Part shown: positions 1 to 8,322 of the stretch, piece after piece
How positions within the stretch are numbered: position 1 is the stretch's first letter
Layout: every line of letters starts with the position of its first letter
NCBI GenBank assembly: GCA_030680695.1
Contig: JAUXUT010000149.1
Span: forward strand, 124,001 to 188,000
DNA: 64,000 nucleotides
Direction: 5' to 3'
Origin: a bacterium
GTDB lineage: Bacteria > Patescibacteria > Paceibacteria > UBA9973 > UBA6065
Position numbers and translations under genes: made by a program
The notes under the pieces: generated by a model
What the model saw: the letters and a program-made list of their open reading frames with translations, nothing else
What the model was told of the DNA's origin: nothing
Database searches by the model: none

Positions 1-477
1 TTTTGGCGTCTTGGCGGTGTTTTCTAGCTTGGTTTTCTCTGCCATATATACGCGTTCACGTAGTTGTGAGGTCGAGTATGGATGGTCTCGTTTATGAAAG
101 TATGCCTTATGGGGCAAATCATGTCCGGTGTACGGTTTGCCCTCCCAATCCGACCCAAGTATACGGACGTCATATTTATTGTTTTTGAGCCAATTCCGGA
201 GGTCTTCCTCGTTTGAATATATAAATATCTCGTCGACGTATTTTACGGCTTCCAATATCTCGCGCCGTTCGTCGAGCGACATAATCGGCACATTTTTTGG
301 TTTTTCGCCGGTTTTGAGGCGGTAAGCAATGTCATGGGCGGACGACGGATCGTCCTGGAGGCCAACTATGAGATAGTCGCATTGGCGTTTACAGTCCTTG
401 AGCATGCGCATGTGGCCGGCATGGCATAGGTCGAAGGCACTGAAGGTCACACCGATTTTTTTTGGTTTGTCTTGCAT
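1..477 (-). CDS. cytidylyltransferase-like nucleotidyltransferase (3' end cut by window)
   Basis: The minus-strand frame opens with ATG at 477 and stays open to base 1, so the C-terminus lies outside the window. Residues near 19-23 read HAGHM, the HxGH nucleotide-binding signature of the TagD/GlmU-like cytidylyltransferase fold. A second conserved block (DVRILGSDW) lies near 115 and a terminal STSQLR segment near 141. Known relatives transfer CMP or AMP onto glycerol-3-phosphate, ethanolamine phosphate or heptose phosphate. The substrate here cannot be told from the sequence. Family call is firm, substrate is open. Confidence 0.8.
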   Translation of the reverse strand, partial: MQDKPKKIGVTFSAFDLCHAGHMRMLKDCKRQCDYLIVGLQDDPSSAHDIAYRLKTGEKPKNVPIMSLDERREILEAVKYVDEIFIYSNEEDLRNWLKNNKYDVRILGSDWEGKPYTGHDLPHKAYFHKRDHPYSTSQLRERVYMAEKTKLENTAKTPK

Positions 478-637
478 TGCTTCTTGAGACGATTATATCA
501 CGCGGTGCTTTCAGTTCTTGGTGTGACCCAGTGATATATTGACCAGTCCACGTACGCGATGTAATGTCACAAACAAGACTTTCGTCCTTAATAGCAAGGA
601 CAGTTCTTCAAAAAGCAACCCCAACGAAAGGCCCAAA

Positions 638-1360
638 ATGTCTGAGCAAGTCGTCCCAATCGTCCCTCTCATTGCCCTTGGTGGCGGTCCTGGTGCAGGA
701 AAGTCAGAAATGAAAGAAATCCTCACCGAGAGACTCCGTCACTACGGCGTTAACGTCTGGTTCATCGAGGAAGTGGCGACAAGCCTCATTCTCAATGGCA
801 TCAGACCCGATGTTCACGGCAAGTATTTCCAACAGATGCTTGCCAAGATTCAAATCGCTCATGAAGACAGTCAACTGAGCGAGGCGCGCAGCGCGCTCAG
901 GCGATGGTCATGGAAACGCATCGTTGCCTTCGTGGACCGCGGTCTCCCTGATGGGGCCGGGTATCTCGCGGGAGATGATGTGCGGGCGGCGTTCGAGCAC
1001 GACATCCTGGTTGGGGATTCGGTCCTTGGTCTTAAAATGACCATGGACGATGTCTTTGCCCGGTATGTTGCCAATATTCACCTTGTGACCGCCGCGGACG
1101 GCGCACCCAAGGCGTATATGAGATTCCGGAAGAATAACCCTGCTCGGACCGAGACGGTCAAGCAGGCAAAATACCGGGACAGGCGTATTCTCGCCGCTTG
1201 GAACGATCACCCCAACGTCCGCGTCGTCAAAAACGTGAATGAGAGAGGAAAGACCATTTCTTTCGAACAGAAGACGGAGGTTGTCCTTGGGCACATTTTC
1301 GATATCCTTGGCATCCAGCCAGGTGAGAAGGTGTCCGAGATTGATCTCTCTGTCGGTTAG
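638..1360 (+). CDS. P-loop ATP-binding protein (AAA_28/kinase-like)
   Basis: The 240-residue protein starts with a short lead and then GGGPGAGKSEM, a Walker A loop, at about residues 15-25. A block FIEEVATSLILNGIRPD follows near 46, and DRGLPDGAGYL near 108. This order (P-loop, glutamate-rich second block, D-R-G-x-x-D) matches NadR/AAA_28-type small kinases and ATPases. The frame is open upstream to a TTG at 539, but the ATG at 638 is preferred because the P-loop then lies near the N-terminus, as in the family. A strong terminator follows directly. Substrate unknown. Confidence 0.7.
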   Translation: MSEQVVPIVPLIALGGGPGAGKSEMKEILTERLRHYGVNVWFIEEVATSLILNGIRPDVHGKYFQQMLAKIQIAHEDSQLSEARSALRRWSWKRIVAFVDRGLPDGAGYLAGDDVRAAFEHDILVGDSVLGLKMTMDDVFARYVANIHLVTAADGAPKAYMRFRKNNPARTETVKQAKYRDRRILAAWNDHPNVRVVKNVNERGKTISFEQKTEVVLGHIFDILGIQPGEKVSEIDLSVG

Positions 1361-1363
1361 TTC

Positions 1364-1397
1364 GTGGCCTCGTCGAAAGACGAGGCCACTTTTTATT
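1364..1397 (+). terminator. intrinsic terminator after the P-loop gene
   Basis: Perfect 11-bp stem (1364-1374 with 1379-1389), GAAA loop, followed by a T-rich run (1390-1399). Oriented for the plus-strand gene ending at 1360. Confidence 0.9.
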
Positions 1398-1400
1398 TTC

Positions 1401-1790
1401 TTACGCGAAATATCCAACCCACGAAAGGTATGCGCCGATGACAAGCGCGATCACACCAGCGGCAGGCACTACTTTCGCATGAATCGCCCAGTCGCCACTG
1501 CGGTCAGCGAGGCCAGGGAATGTGACACAGATGATGCCTTTTACGAGCAGTCCCCATCCAAGTAATGAGACGACGACCTGCGAGAGGTTTCCCCATACAT
1601 TGTGCCCCATGATGTGCACGATACCCGCAGCCATTGCAACCATTCCGAAGAAAAGTACGGCGAACGATTCCTTTTCGAGGTCACGATAGATGGTGATGTA
1701 ATATTTCCTGCTGAAGAAGAATCCAAGAGCAACCGCTACAAGAATCGGCCCCCAGATCTGCGCGAAAAACGAAGTGAGTTCCATAGACAT
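1401..1790 (-). CDS. four-helix integral membrane protein, unknown function
   Basis: The 129-residue protein is almost entirely hydrophobic, with four predicted membrane spans at about residues 8-24, 43-63, 68-90 and 105-126. Short charged loops are present (SRKYYITIYRDLEKES; FPGLADRSGDW). No catalytic motif is visible and I do not recognise the family. Two ATGs (1790 and 1784) are possible starts. It is convergent with the P-loop gene. Confidence 0.7.
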   Translation of the reverse strand: MSMELTSFFAQIWGPILVAVALGFFFSRKYYITIYRDLEKESFAVLFFGMVAMAAGIVHIMGHNVWGNLSQVVVSLLGWGLLVKGIICVTFPGLADRSGDWAIHAKVVPAAGVIALVIGAYLSWVGYFA

Positions 1791-1970
1791 ATGTATTATC
1801 TTCTAACTACTTAAGCATAGCACCCTGGATTTTGTTGGCGACTGCCTCGGCGAGCTTGAGGTGCGCATCCTCGCCCAGAATCGCCGATAATGAGAATCCT
1901 TTTGGCGCCGGGTGTTTCCATATTTCAATTGTACTACGACTCGTCGTAGGTGATATAGCCGCAAGCCGCG

Positions 1971-3356
1971 CTACTGCTCGATCAATTCTGTGAATACAAC
2001 GAGCCTTTTTCCGTAGCTTTGGCTTATTGGATCCCATGCGCCAAAACACGACACGAGATTTAACCGCGTGCCTTGTTCGGAATGAAAAATCTCTGATGTG
2101 TCTGCTGTTGCATAGTACACTCGCTTTTCCTTAACGGCGAAACTGATGATGTTCCCATCGATGTCTTCGTAGGAAACAATGTCACCTATGACAAGATCTG
2201 ACAGATTGTCGAATACTGCCGCGCGTTTTTGGAACCAGCCATAGTGGCCGGTGATGACCGAGCTACCTTTTTCTCCTGGGACTGGGCCCTCTGAATATAC
2301 AGACACATCGTCTGGGGAAATTGGTGCGTCCATTGATCCGTCAGGCAGAAGTCCCGCATATCCAATTTTCGCATTCACACCAATAGCGGGAATGATGAGA
2401 CGAGAGTGGGGTCCAAGCAGGGGACGGCTCGTCTCTGTCACTTCATCGGGCCCTATGCCAGAGTTTGGCATATGCGGCGTCACTGGCGAATCGATAATAA
2501 TTATCGGATCATAATTCGAGACAGTTGTTGGTGGATAGGGGAAAATCCTGTTTACACCACTTCTGCCTCCTGATCTGCTGTTTGATCCAGAACTTGATTG
2601 AACTATAGGATCTGGATCGGTGCCTGGATCCGGGTCTGGCGTCACAGATGCACAGTCAGGAACCGAAACCACGTTCGAATCCAACGTGACCGCGCCATTT
2701 TGAGCCAGGACCCTGCCTTCAACCTCTGCTCCAGTGTCGAGCGTTACAGATGTGAGGGCAAGCAAGCTGCCTTTAAAGGTTGAATTGACGCCAAGGGTGG
2801 CTGAGCTTCCGACTTGCCAGAATACGTTGCACGCCTGAGCATCTCCTTCCAGGACGATCGAGCTGGAAACAGCTGTAATCAATGTTGATGCTGACTTGAA
2901 TATAAACACCGCACCTGGATTACCTGAAGCATCGAGTCTTAATGCACCTGTTATTTGAAAAGTTCCGTCTGCAGAGTCATATATTCCTGGACCTATTGTG
3001 GTCGCGCCAAGCTCGCTCGGTATGGTGGTTACTGGAGTTTGTCCTGCCGCATCATTGTACGCCGTGACCAATGCCGCCTTTGCAGATAGGGCAGTCGAAT
3101 CGGCAATATATTGAACACCGTTTACTATTCCTGGTCCAAAGCCAGTGACTGTGTTGTCCGGGCTTATACCGATGTCACCGTTGATAACCGTGAGACCGGT
3201 GTTCGTGATGGCGGATCCTGCCAAAACGGCGAATCCTCCAGCTGTACCAAAACCAACGGCTGTCGGGCCGACAGCATATGCCACAGGGCTGCTCACGAGG
3301 GTGGATATCAAGATGATAGCCACAACACGTATTCTACGTTGGATTGATACGTGCAT
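1971..3356 (-). CDS. DUF3494 (ice-binding-like) domain fused to a class D/E/F-type sortase
   Basis: 461 residues. A signal peptide (about 1-28) is followed by a DUF3494 domain (about 30-234), recognisable by the phrases AVLAGSAITNTG, VINGDIGISP and VFIFKSASTL. A Ser/Gly/Pro linker (about 235-310) follows. The C-terminal part (about 315-461) is a sortase: catalytic His371 in TGHYG, Cys437 in LNLVSC and Arg451 in GKRLVVF are all present. Sortases cut a sorting signal and join the protein to a wall or pilus nucleophile outside the membrane. DUF3494 proteins bind ice or act as adhesin-type beta-solenoids. The fusion suggests a surface adhesin carrying its own transpeptidase. Both domain calls are strong; the joint role is inference. 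Confidence 0.85.
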   Translation of the reverse strand: MHVSIQRRIRVVAIILISTLVSSPVAYAVGPTAVGFGTAGGFAVLAGSAITNTGLTVINGDIGISPDNTVTGFGPGIVNGVQYIADSTALSAKAALVTAYNDAAGQTPVTTIPSELGATTIGPGIYDSADGTFQITGALRLDASGNPGAVFIFKSASTLITAVSSSIVLEGDAQACNVFWQVGSSATLGVNSTFKGSLLALTSVTLDTGAEVEGRVLAQNGAVTLDSNVVSVPDCASVTPDPDPGTDPDPIVQSSSGSNSRSGGRSGVNRIFPYPPTTVSNYDPIIIIDSPVTPHMPNSGIGPDEVTETSRPLLGPHSRLIIPAIGVNAKIGYAGLLPDGSMDAPISPDDVSVYSEGPVPGEKGSSVITGHYGWFQKRAAVFDNLSDLVIGDIVSYEDIDGNIISFAVKEKRVYYATADTSEIFHSEQGTRLNLVSCFGAWDPISQSYGKRLVVFTELIEQ

Positions 3357-3389
3357 AATTTATGTTTTAGGGGACCGTTCCTTAATTTG

Positions 3390-3419
3390 ATTCTATCATA
3401 AATATATACATTTTGTCAA
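3390..3419 (-). promoter_or_regulatory. sigma70 promoter of the DUF3494-sortase gene
   Basis: On the minus strand TTGACA (3419-3414) and TAGAAT (3395-3390) are separated by 18 bases, 34 bases upstream of the ATG at 3356. Confidence 0.75.
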
Positions 3420-3429
3420 GACCACACCT

Positions 3430-3680
3430 CGAGGGCTTTTACATGTCTATTATCGTTCCGAGTTCGAGCCCATGACGGGTGCTCAAAACCTTTCCTCCTA
3501 AACGGCGATTTCAGCCGTCCTGGTCGGTCTCACATGACTGTTGCCGTCCTCTCCATCGGTCCTTACAGGACCAGTACCCTGATTGGATTTTTTCTTCGCC
3601 ACAAGAAGGAGAGTGGCTCGAAAAAATGCTCAATCAGGTTTCGATTCCAAGACGCGAGTCCACTGGACTCGCTTCACCTT
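3430..3680. other. non-coding stretch with several hairpins, possible structured RNA
   Basis: No credible gene fits this stretch, and open frames running through it are side effects of the tRNA. It holds several inverted repeats: GGTCC/GGACC around 3560-3575; a long imperfect hairpin at about 3577-3638 (CCTGATTG pairing with CAATCAGG, a T6/A6 step and GCCAC with GTGGC); and a GCGAGTCC/GGACTCGC hairpin at about 3654-3672. The strand and identity are unknown; see findings. Confidence 0.4.
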
Positions 3681-3683
3681 CAG

Positions 3684-3730
3684 ACACGCAGCAAAATACC
3701 CAGATATCATCTGGGTATTTTGCTGCGTGT
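3684..3730 (-). terminator. 22-bp perfect hairpin directly after tRNA-Gln
   Basis: Arms 3684-3705 and 3709-3730 are perfectly complementary around a 3-base loop. The hairpin begins at the base next to the tRNA 3' end. There is no long T run, so it may act as a terminator or as a 3' processing stop. Confidence 0.6.
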
Positions 3731-3800
3731 TGCCGGACTTGGAATCGAACCAAAATTTTCGCTTTCAGAGAGCGACGTCCTACCTTTAGACGATCCGGCA
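3731..3800 (-). tRNA. tRNA-Gln(CUG)
   Basis: On the minus strand the sequence from 3800 to 3731 folds as a cloverleaf. The acceptor stem is TGCCGGA with TCCGGCA. The D arm holds AAAGGTAG. The anticodon stem TCGCT/AGCGA closes the loop CTCTGAA, giving anticodon CTG, and the T arm is TTTGG/CCAAG with TTCGATT. CCA is not encoded, so it must be added by a CCA-adding enzyme. Confidence 0.92.
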
Positions 3801-3926
3801 ATTTATGATGCGGCCCGGCGAGGGGCGGGAAGTGGGCGTACCGTACGCCCGCATGGCCGCGATGTCCATAGAAATTAACACAATTGGCGTTTAAAATAAA
3901 GCCTATTCTCTGATATCATACTGTCC

Positions 3927-4856
3927 ATGATTCTCACAACGGTCGTGATGCCGGTCTTGGCCCTGGTTCTGATATTCCTTTTCAGTATCCAGAAGTTCTC
4001 GAACCAGATACGCAAAATTGCGGGCGAGAAGTTCAAGGGCTACCTGAACGCGTTCACAGAGACACCTATTAAAGGCTTTCTGGCTGGTACGTTTTTCACC
4101 GCGCTTGTTCAATCTTCGACTGCGACCACTGTTCTTGTTGTATCGCTCGTCAACGCGGGCGTTCTTACTTTTTACAAGGCTCTGGGCGTAATATTCGGTG
4201 CGAACCTTGGCACGTCGCTTATCACCCAGTTGGTCGCGTTCAATGTGGCGAACATCGCGCCGTACTTTATCGTACTCGGATTTCTCGTCGGGTACCTGGG
4301 CCGTGGGTACAAACATTGGGGCAAGCCGATATTTTATTTCGGTATGGTGTTTCTCTCGCTATCGCTTATCACAAGCTATGTCGAGCCTTTGCGCACCAAT
4401 CCAGAAGTGTTGGTTTTCTTTGCCAACATCACGAATATTTATTGGGCGATAATTGTCGGCACTATATTCACCATTATTGTTCAGGCGTCGACTGTGACCT
4501 CTGGCATGACGGTACTTCTCGCTGCATCGGGTCTTCTTTCGATGGAGCAGGCGGTCGGTCTTATCCTTGGTGCAAACTTGGGTACGACCGTGACGGCGCT
4601 CGTGGCATCGATCGGTATGAATAACGCCGCGTACAAGGCGGCGCTCGCACATTTCTTGTTTAACCTCATTGGGACAATTATTTTGTTGCCGTTCGTTGTT
4701 CCGTTCAGTGCGCTCATTGGGTCTTTGGGTGGCTCGCTCGAGCATCAGGTGGCGAACATACATCTCATCTTCAACTTCTTGATGGCGGTTACGTTCCTCA
4801 TATTCATCAGTCCGTTCGAGAAACTTGTGAACAAAATCGCGGGGTCGCAATCATAA
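3927..4856 (+). CDS. Na/Pi cotransporter family protein
   Basis: 309 residues with eight or so membrane spans and the inverted repeat typical of the NptA/SLC34 family. The two paired motifs are TALVQSSTATT (about 52-62) and TIIVQASTVTSG (about 180-191), each followed by a GANLGT segment (about 91-96 and 214-219). These re-entrant QSS motifs line the ion and phosphate path in known members. It probably imports phosphate using a sodium gradient. It lacks the PhoU-like C-terminal domain found in many bacterial relatives. The next gene starts eight bases downstream. Confidence 0.88.
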   Translation: MILTTVVMPVLALVLIFLFSIQKFSNQIRKIAGEKFKGYLNAFTETPIKGFLAGTFFTALVQSSTATTVLVVSLVNAGVLTFYKALGVIFGANLGTSLITQLVAFNVANIAPYFIVLGFLVGYLGRGYKHWGKPIFYFGMVFLSLSLITSYVEPLRTNPEVLVFFANITNIYWAIIVGTIFTIIVQASTVTSGMTVLLAASGLLSMEQAVGLILGANLGTTVTALVASIGMNNAAYKAALAHFLFNLIGTIILLPFVVPFSALIGSLGGSLEHQVANIHLIFNFLMAVTFLIFISPFEKLVNKIAGSQS

Positions 4857-4863
4857 AATAAAC

Positions 4864-5241
4864 ATGGAAGAGTTCGAGAAAATGGCAGCAGATGCATACG
4901 AACGCTTGCCAGACTGGGTGAAAGCCAAGGTTAAAAACGTCGCCATCATTGTCGAGGACGTGGTATCCGCGGACACCATGCAAGAAATGAAACTCGAATC
5001 GAATATGGATTTGCTCGGACTTTATACTGGCATATCGCTCGTTGATCGCGACTATGGCTCGCCATTTGCCTTGCCCGACACCATACATCTGTATCGTTTG
5101 CCGATTGAGGAAGAGGCGGCACTGTCAGGCGAGCCCGTCGCCGATGTTGTTTACGAGACGATTTGGCACGAAATTGCCCATCATTTTGGCCTTGACGAGG
5201 ACGGGGTAGAGAAGCGCGAGAAGGAGGAATTTGGTGGCTGA
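4864..5241 (+). CDS. minimal zincin metallopeptidase-like protein
   Basis: 125 residues, the usual length of this small family (PF06262-type). The zinc site HEIAHHFG has His102, Glu103 and His106, with an acidic third-ligand region (DEDG) directly after. The protein begins MEEFEKMAADAYERLP, as in relatives. It has no signal peptide, so it probably works in the cytoplasm. Substrate unknown. It is likely co-transcribed with the phosphate transporter gene eight bases upstream. Confidence 0.85.
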   Translation: MEEFEKMAADAYERLPDWVKAKVKNVAIIVEDVVSADTMQEMKLESNMDLLGLYTGISLVDRDYGSPFALPDTIHLYRLPIEEEAALSGEPVADVVYETIWHEIAHHFGLDEDGVEKREKEEFGG

Positions 5242-5262
5242 ACGAGGCCGTCTTTTCCATGC

Positions 5263-5291
5263 TTGACTTCTCTAGTCAAATTTGCTATAAT
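5263..5291 (+). promoter_or_regulatory. promoter of the DEAD-box helicase gene
   Basis: TTGACT (5263-5268), 17-base spacer, consensus TATAAT (5286-5291). It leaves a leader of roughly 95 bases before the ATG at 5393. Confidence 0.85.
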
Positions 5292-5299
5292 AGAAGGAT

Positions 5300-5392
5300 A
5301 GTAACTTAATGGTTGGCGCTACGGCGTAAACCATGACTTGAATCTCTCGTCATATCTTGTGACTTGGCAGACTCGGGTCACCAATAAAGATA
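5300..5392 (+). promoter_or_regulatory. structured 5' leader of the DEAD-box helicase mRNA
   Basis: The leader has a hairpin ATGGTT/AACCAT (5309-5314 with 5329-5334), capped by CGC-TACG-GCG (5317-5326), a UNCG-type tetraloop. A second stem is GTGAC/GTCAC (5359-5363 with 5377-5381). No strong Shine-Dalgarno is visible before 5393. Confidence 0.5.
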
Positions 5393-6913
5393 ATGACCAA
5401 ACCAAAAATAGTAGGCGCCTCCACGGAGGCTGTTGTTGCCGTTCCTGTAGAGTTTAAAGACCTCGGTATTCAACCTGACATACTCGAAATCCTTAACAAG
5501 GCAGGCTTTGTGACGCCGACACCTATCCAGCACAAGGTGATCCCAACGGGCATCGAAGGCAAGGACATCATTGGTATCGCTCAGACGGGAACCGGCAAGA
5601 CGCTCGGCTTCGGTATTCCAATGCTTCATCGTATTCGCGGCGACAAGGGCCGTGGTCTTGTTGTTCTCCCAACGCGTGAACTCGCGTTGCAGGTTGACGA
5701 AACTTTGCGCAAGATCGGAGGTCCTCTTGGCCTTGTGACTTCCGTTTGTATCGGTGGTGATTCTATGACTCGCCAGATGCGCGAGCTCAAACATGATCCG
5801 CATGTCGTTATCGGCACACCTGGACGCCTTATCGACCATCTCAAACGCGCGACCCTTAACCTCGCCAAAATAAATTGCCTCGTCCTCGACGAAGCAGACC
5901 ACATGTTTGACATCGGTTTCGCCCCACAGATTCGCGAGATTTTGAAACGCGTACCAAAGGAGCGCCAGACGATGTTGTTTTCGGCTACCATGCCAAATGA
6001 AATCGCATCGCTTGCTATGGAGCACATGAAGTTGCCTTTGCGCATCGAAGTTGCCCCTGCCGGAACTGCTGCAGAAAAAGTAGAGCAGGAAATAATCGTC
6101 GTTGAAAAGCGCGCGAAGTTTAACCTTCTCGTAAAGCTTCTCGGTGAATATGCAGGATCGGTGCTTGTGTTCAATCGTACTAAACACGGTGCGGCAGATA
6201 TTTCTCGTGACTTGCGCCAGATTGGCATCACCGCGACTGAAATCCACTCGAACCGATCGCTCGGACAGAGGCGCATGGCCCTCGACGGATTCAAGAAGGG
6301 CACATATCGCGTGTTGGTTGCGACCGACATTGCGGCTCGCGGCATCGATGTCAAAAACATCTCGCTCGTCGTGAACTTCGACCTTCCAGAGCAGTCCGAA
6401 GACTATGTGCACCGCATCGGCCGAACTGGCCGTGCTGGTGCAGAAGGTAAGGCGATTTCATTTGCCATGCCTGACCAGAAACGCGACATCATGTCGATCG
6501 AGCGTCTGATCAAGAGGGTTATCCCAACGAAAAGCCATGAAGGTGCGGCAATGTATGACGGTGGTTTCAGTGGCCCGTCTCGCGGCGGATATCGCGGTCG
6601 CGGTGGATACCGTGGCGGCGCATCGCGCGGTGGTAGTGGTGGTGGATACCGCGGCGGAAGCTCTCGCGGATATAACAGTGGTGCCCCAGCGCGCTCTGCC
6701 GGTCCATCTCGATTCGGTCCTCGCCCTTCATACGGCGGATCATCACGATCGGCGGCCCCAGGCGCATCCACCGGCCCGTCTCGTGGTTTCTCGCGTGGAG
6801 GCGGCGGCGGACGATCTGCATTCCCACGCCCACGCAACACTGACTCTTCTAAGTCAGGCAATGGCGGCATCGGTGCAGGCTATCGCCGCGTGTTCCGAAA
6901 AGGAGTTCGATAG
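5393..6913 (+). CDS. DEAD-box RNA helicase with Arg/Gly-rich tail
   Basis: 506 residues. All helicase motifs are present in order: Q motif (TPTPIQ, about 41-46), Walker A AQTGTGKT (63-70), PTRELA (93-98), TPGR (142-145), DEAD (166-169), SAT (197-199), the ATDIAARG block near 310 and HRIGRTGR (340-347). From about residue 391 the tail is low complexity, made of repeated RGG, RGY and SRG units. Such tails bind RNA and favour condensate formation in known proteins. The likely role is cold- or stress-related RNA unwinding and mRNA decay. RNase J in this window carries a similar tract at its N-terminus. Confidence 0.93.
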   Translation: MTKPKIVGASTEAVVAVPVEFKDLGIQPDILEILNKAGFVTPTPIQHKVIPTGIEGKDIIGIAQTGTGKTLGFGIPMLHRIRGDKGRGLVVLPTRELALQVDETLRKIGGPLGLVTSVCIGGDSMTRQMRELKHDPHVVIGTPGRLIDHLKRATLNLAKINCLVLDEADHMFDIGFAPQIREILKRVPKERQTMLFSATMPNEIASLAMEHMKLPLRIEVAPAGTAAEKVEQEIIVVEKRAKFNLLVKLLGEYAGSVLVFNRTKHGAADISRDLRQIGITATEIHSNRSLGQRRMALDGFKKGTYRVLVATDIAARGIDVKNISLVVNFDLPEQSEDYVHRIGRTGRAGAEGKAISFAMPDQKRDIMSIERLIKRVIPTKSHEGAAMYDGGFSGPSRGGYRGRGGYRGGASRGGSGGGYRGGSSRGYNSGAPARSAGPSRFGPRPSYGGSSRSAAPGASTGPSRGFSRGGGGGRSAFPRPRNTDSSKSGNGGIGAGYRRVFRKGVR

Positions 6914-6922
6914 AAAAGGCCG

Positions 6923-6951
6923 TTGACACGCCTCGTCAGCAGGCGTAGTCT
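6923..6951 (+). promoter_or_regulatory. promoter of the tandem HD gene
   Basis: TTGACA (6923-6928), 17-base spacer, TAGTCT (6946-6951). Transcription would begin about four bases before the chosen ATG at 6962, so the mRNA would be nearly leaderless. Confidence 0.6.
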
Positions 6952-6961
6952 TCGCAATAGA

Positions 6962-8188
6962 ATGTCCTCTAAAAACGACTTTTACGTCGTGCGGGAGACG
7001 AAATTCCCGCAACCAATAGGTCATCCAGTTTTTATTATGGCGAGCCCGATTCTCCAGTTTGTCTGGCAAGCTAGCCATATAAAACATGTTTTCAGGTCAG
7101 GGATGTTGAAGCGTAGAGTCCCGGCTGAGCGGTGCGAGACGACGGCGGATCACACCGCTGTCGGCTTTATTATGATGTCCGTTCTCGTCGGCAAGGAATA
7201 CAATCCGGCCTTCCGGCTCCGTACCTTCGAGCAGTGGTCTGTTCATGACTTGGCAGAGAGCGGGCCGTTCGGCGACACACCGCCGGGCGAGATACCCGAA
7301 TATCACAAGAAATGGATGGAGCACACGTGGTTTAAAATAATCACGGAGTCTGTTCCAGGTAAGGATCGTCTCAGGGCACTGTTTGCGGCATACGATACGG
7401 GCATCACGCCCGAAGCCATCGTCGACAAGCAGACAGACAAGCTTGAGGCGGTCGCATATTCGGTGCCGATGAGCTGGCGATACCACGGGGTCGTGCCAGA
7501 GAGATTCATCGAACGACGCAAGGGATATTTCTCTGTCGAGCCCCACAAGGGCTTGTATGAGGAAATCGCTCGTATCGTCATGGAGAATCCTCCGCGACGC
7601 ATGCAAGAGCGCACGTATGCCCGTATGTCGGGACGTGCGAAGCATCCGCGACCGTGCGATCTTCCCATGTTCGCAAAGGCGAGCCCGCTCCTCCAGTTTG
7701 TTTGGCAGGCGAGCAACATCAAGCATGTCTACAATCCGAGGTTCCTTCACTCCGCCATTCCTCCGGAAAAGCGAGAGACTGTCGGTGATCACATCACTGG
7801 TGGACTCTCGATCATTGTGTCGCTCTTCGGTGGTGGGTGCGATCCGTGCAAACGGTTACGTATTTATGAACTGTGGGCGGTGGCGCATCTTGATGATGTG
7901 TTGCTCGAAGTAGTCGGGCCGCGGATTCCTGGTTGGGGTCGTATCAAGGCCTTGGTTGTCGAATTAAGGGAAGGCAAGACAGAGGAAGCGCAGATAGTGA
8001 GGCAGCTTGGACCGCTCGAGACTGCACTGTATGCGATTACTCTGGGTTGGCATATTCCCGAGTTCGACCCATGGCCACATCTAGACAGGTTGGAAGGGTT
8101 CCTTACGGTCCCGGCCTTCGTCGAGTTATACCAGGAGGCGCGGACACTGCTCGAGAAATCCCGGCCGCGTTCGGCCCAGTCGACATGA
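6962..8188 (+). CDS. tandem HD-domain (YfbR-like) protein, second copy degenerate
   Basis: The 408-residue protein contains two copies of one domain. Each begins with a matching phrase (SPILQFVWQASHIKHV and SPLLQFVWQASNIKHV). Copy one keeps the metal-site pattern of HD phosphohydrolases: ADH near 64, a WSVHDLAE block near 92 and a KQTDKLEA block near 155. In copy two the matching positions read GDH, WAVAHLDD and LGPLETAL, so the HD pair and the last Asp are lost. YfbR-type enzymes hydrolyse deoxynucleoside monophosphates. Here one copy may be catalytic and the other structural or regulatory. The ATG at 6962 is preferred over an earlier one at 6923 that sits inside the promoter. Confidence 0.65.
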   Translation: MSSKNDFYVVRETKFPQPIGHPVFIMASPILQFVWQASHIKHVFRSGMLKRRVPAERCETTADHTAVGFIMMSVLVGKEYNPAFRLRTFEQWSVHDLAESGPFGDTPPGEIPEYHKKWMEHTWFKIITESVPGKDRLRALFAAYDTGITPEAIVDKQTDKLEAVAYSVPMSWRYHGVVPERFIERRKGYFSVEPHKGLYEEIARIVMENPPRRMQERTYARMSGRAKHPRPCDLPMFAKASPLLQFVWQASNIKHVYNPRFLHSAIPPEKRETVGDHITGGLSIIVSLFGGGCDPCKRLRIYELWAVAHLDDVLLEVVGPRIPGWGRIKALVVELREGKTEEAQIVRQLGPLETALYAITLGWHIPEFDPWPHLDRLEGFLTVPAFVELYQEARTLLEKSRPRSAQST

Positions 8189-8233
8189 AGTTAACATGAC
8201 AACAGTTTGATCATTTTGGTTTTTGTTTTGCGA

Positions 8234-8261
8234 GACCGCCCAGTAATGGGTGGTCTTTTTT
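8234..8261 (+). terminator. intrinsic terminator after the tandem HD gene
   Basis: 8-bp stem (8234-8241 with 8248-8255, one G-T pair) followed by six T. Confidence 0.88.
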
Positions 8262-8322
8262 CATACCTGGGACATTTGATTAGTTTTTCATCAAATAAAC
8301 CACGGTGTCGGAAATCATATAT

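Noticed and set aside
1807..2049. 80-codon minus-strand frame overlapping the end of the sortase gene, plus a shorter frame starting METPGAKRILIIGDSG
   Set aside because: It begins with GTG inside the sortase gene, the two frames are offset and neither is complete. A frameshifted remnant is possible, but I cannot support a gene.
3430..3680. Possible RNase P RNA, tmRNA, SRP RNA or intron-split tRNA
   Set aside because: An AGGAGGAAAGG run and a T-arm-like phrase were seen, but no conserved core (for example ACAGAA, a tag frame ending in Ala-Ala, or a GGAAGGAAGC-type loop) could be confirmed.
3479..3878. Plus-strand open frames across 3.5-3.9 kb
   Set aside because: They read through the antisense of tRNA-Gln and the hairpins; composition and lack of homology signals mark them as chance frames.
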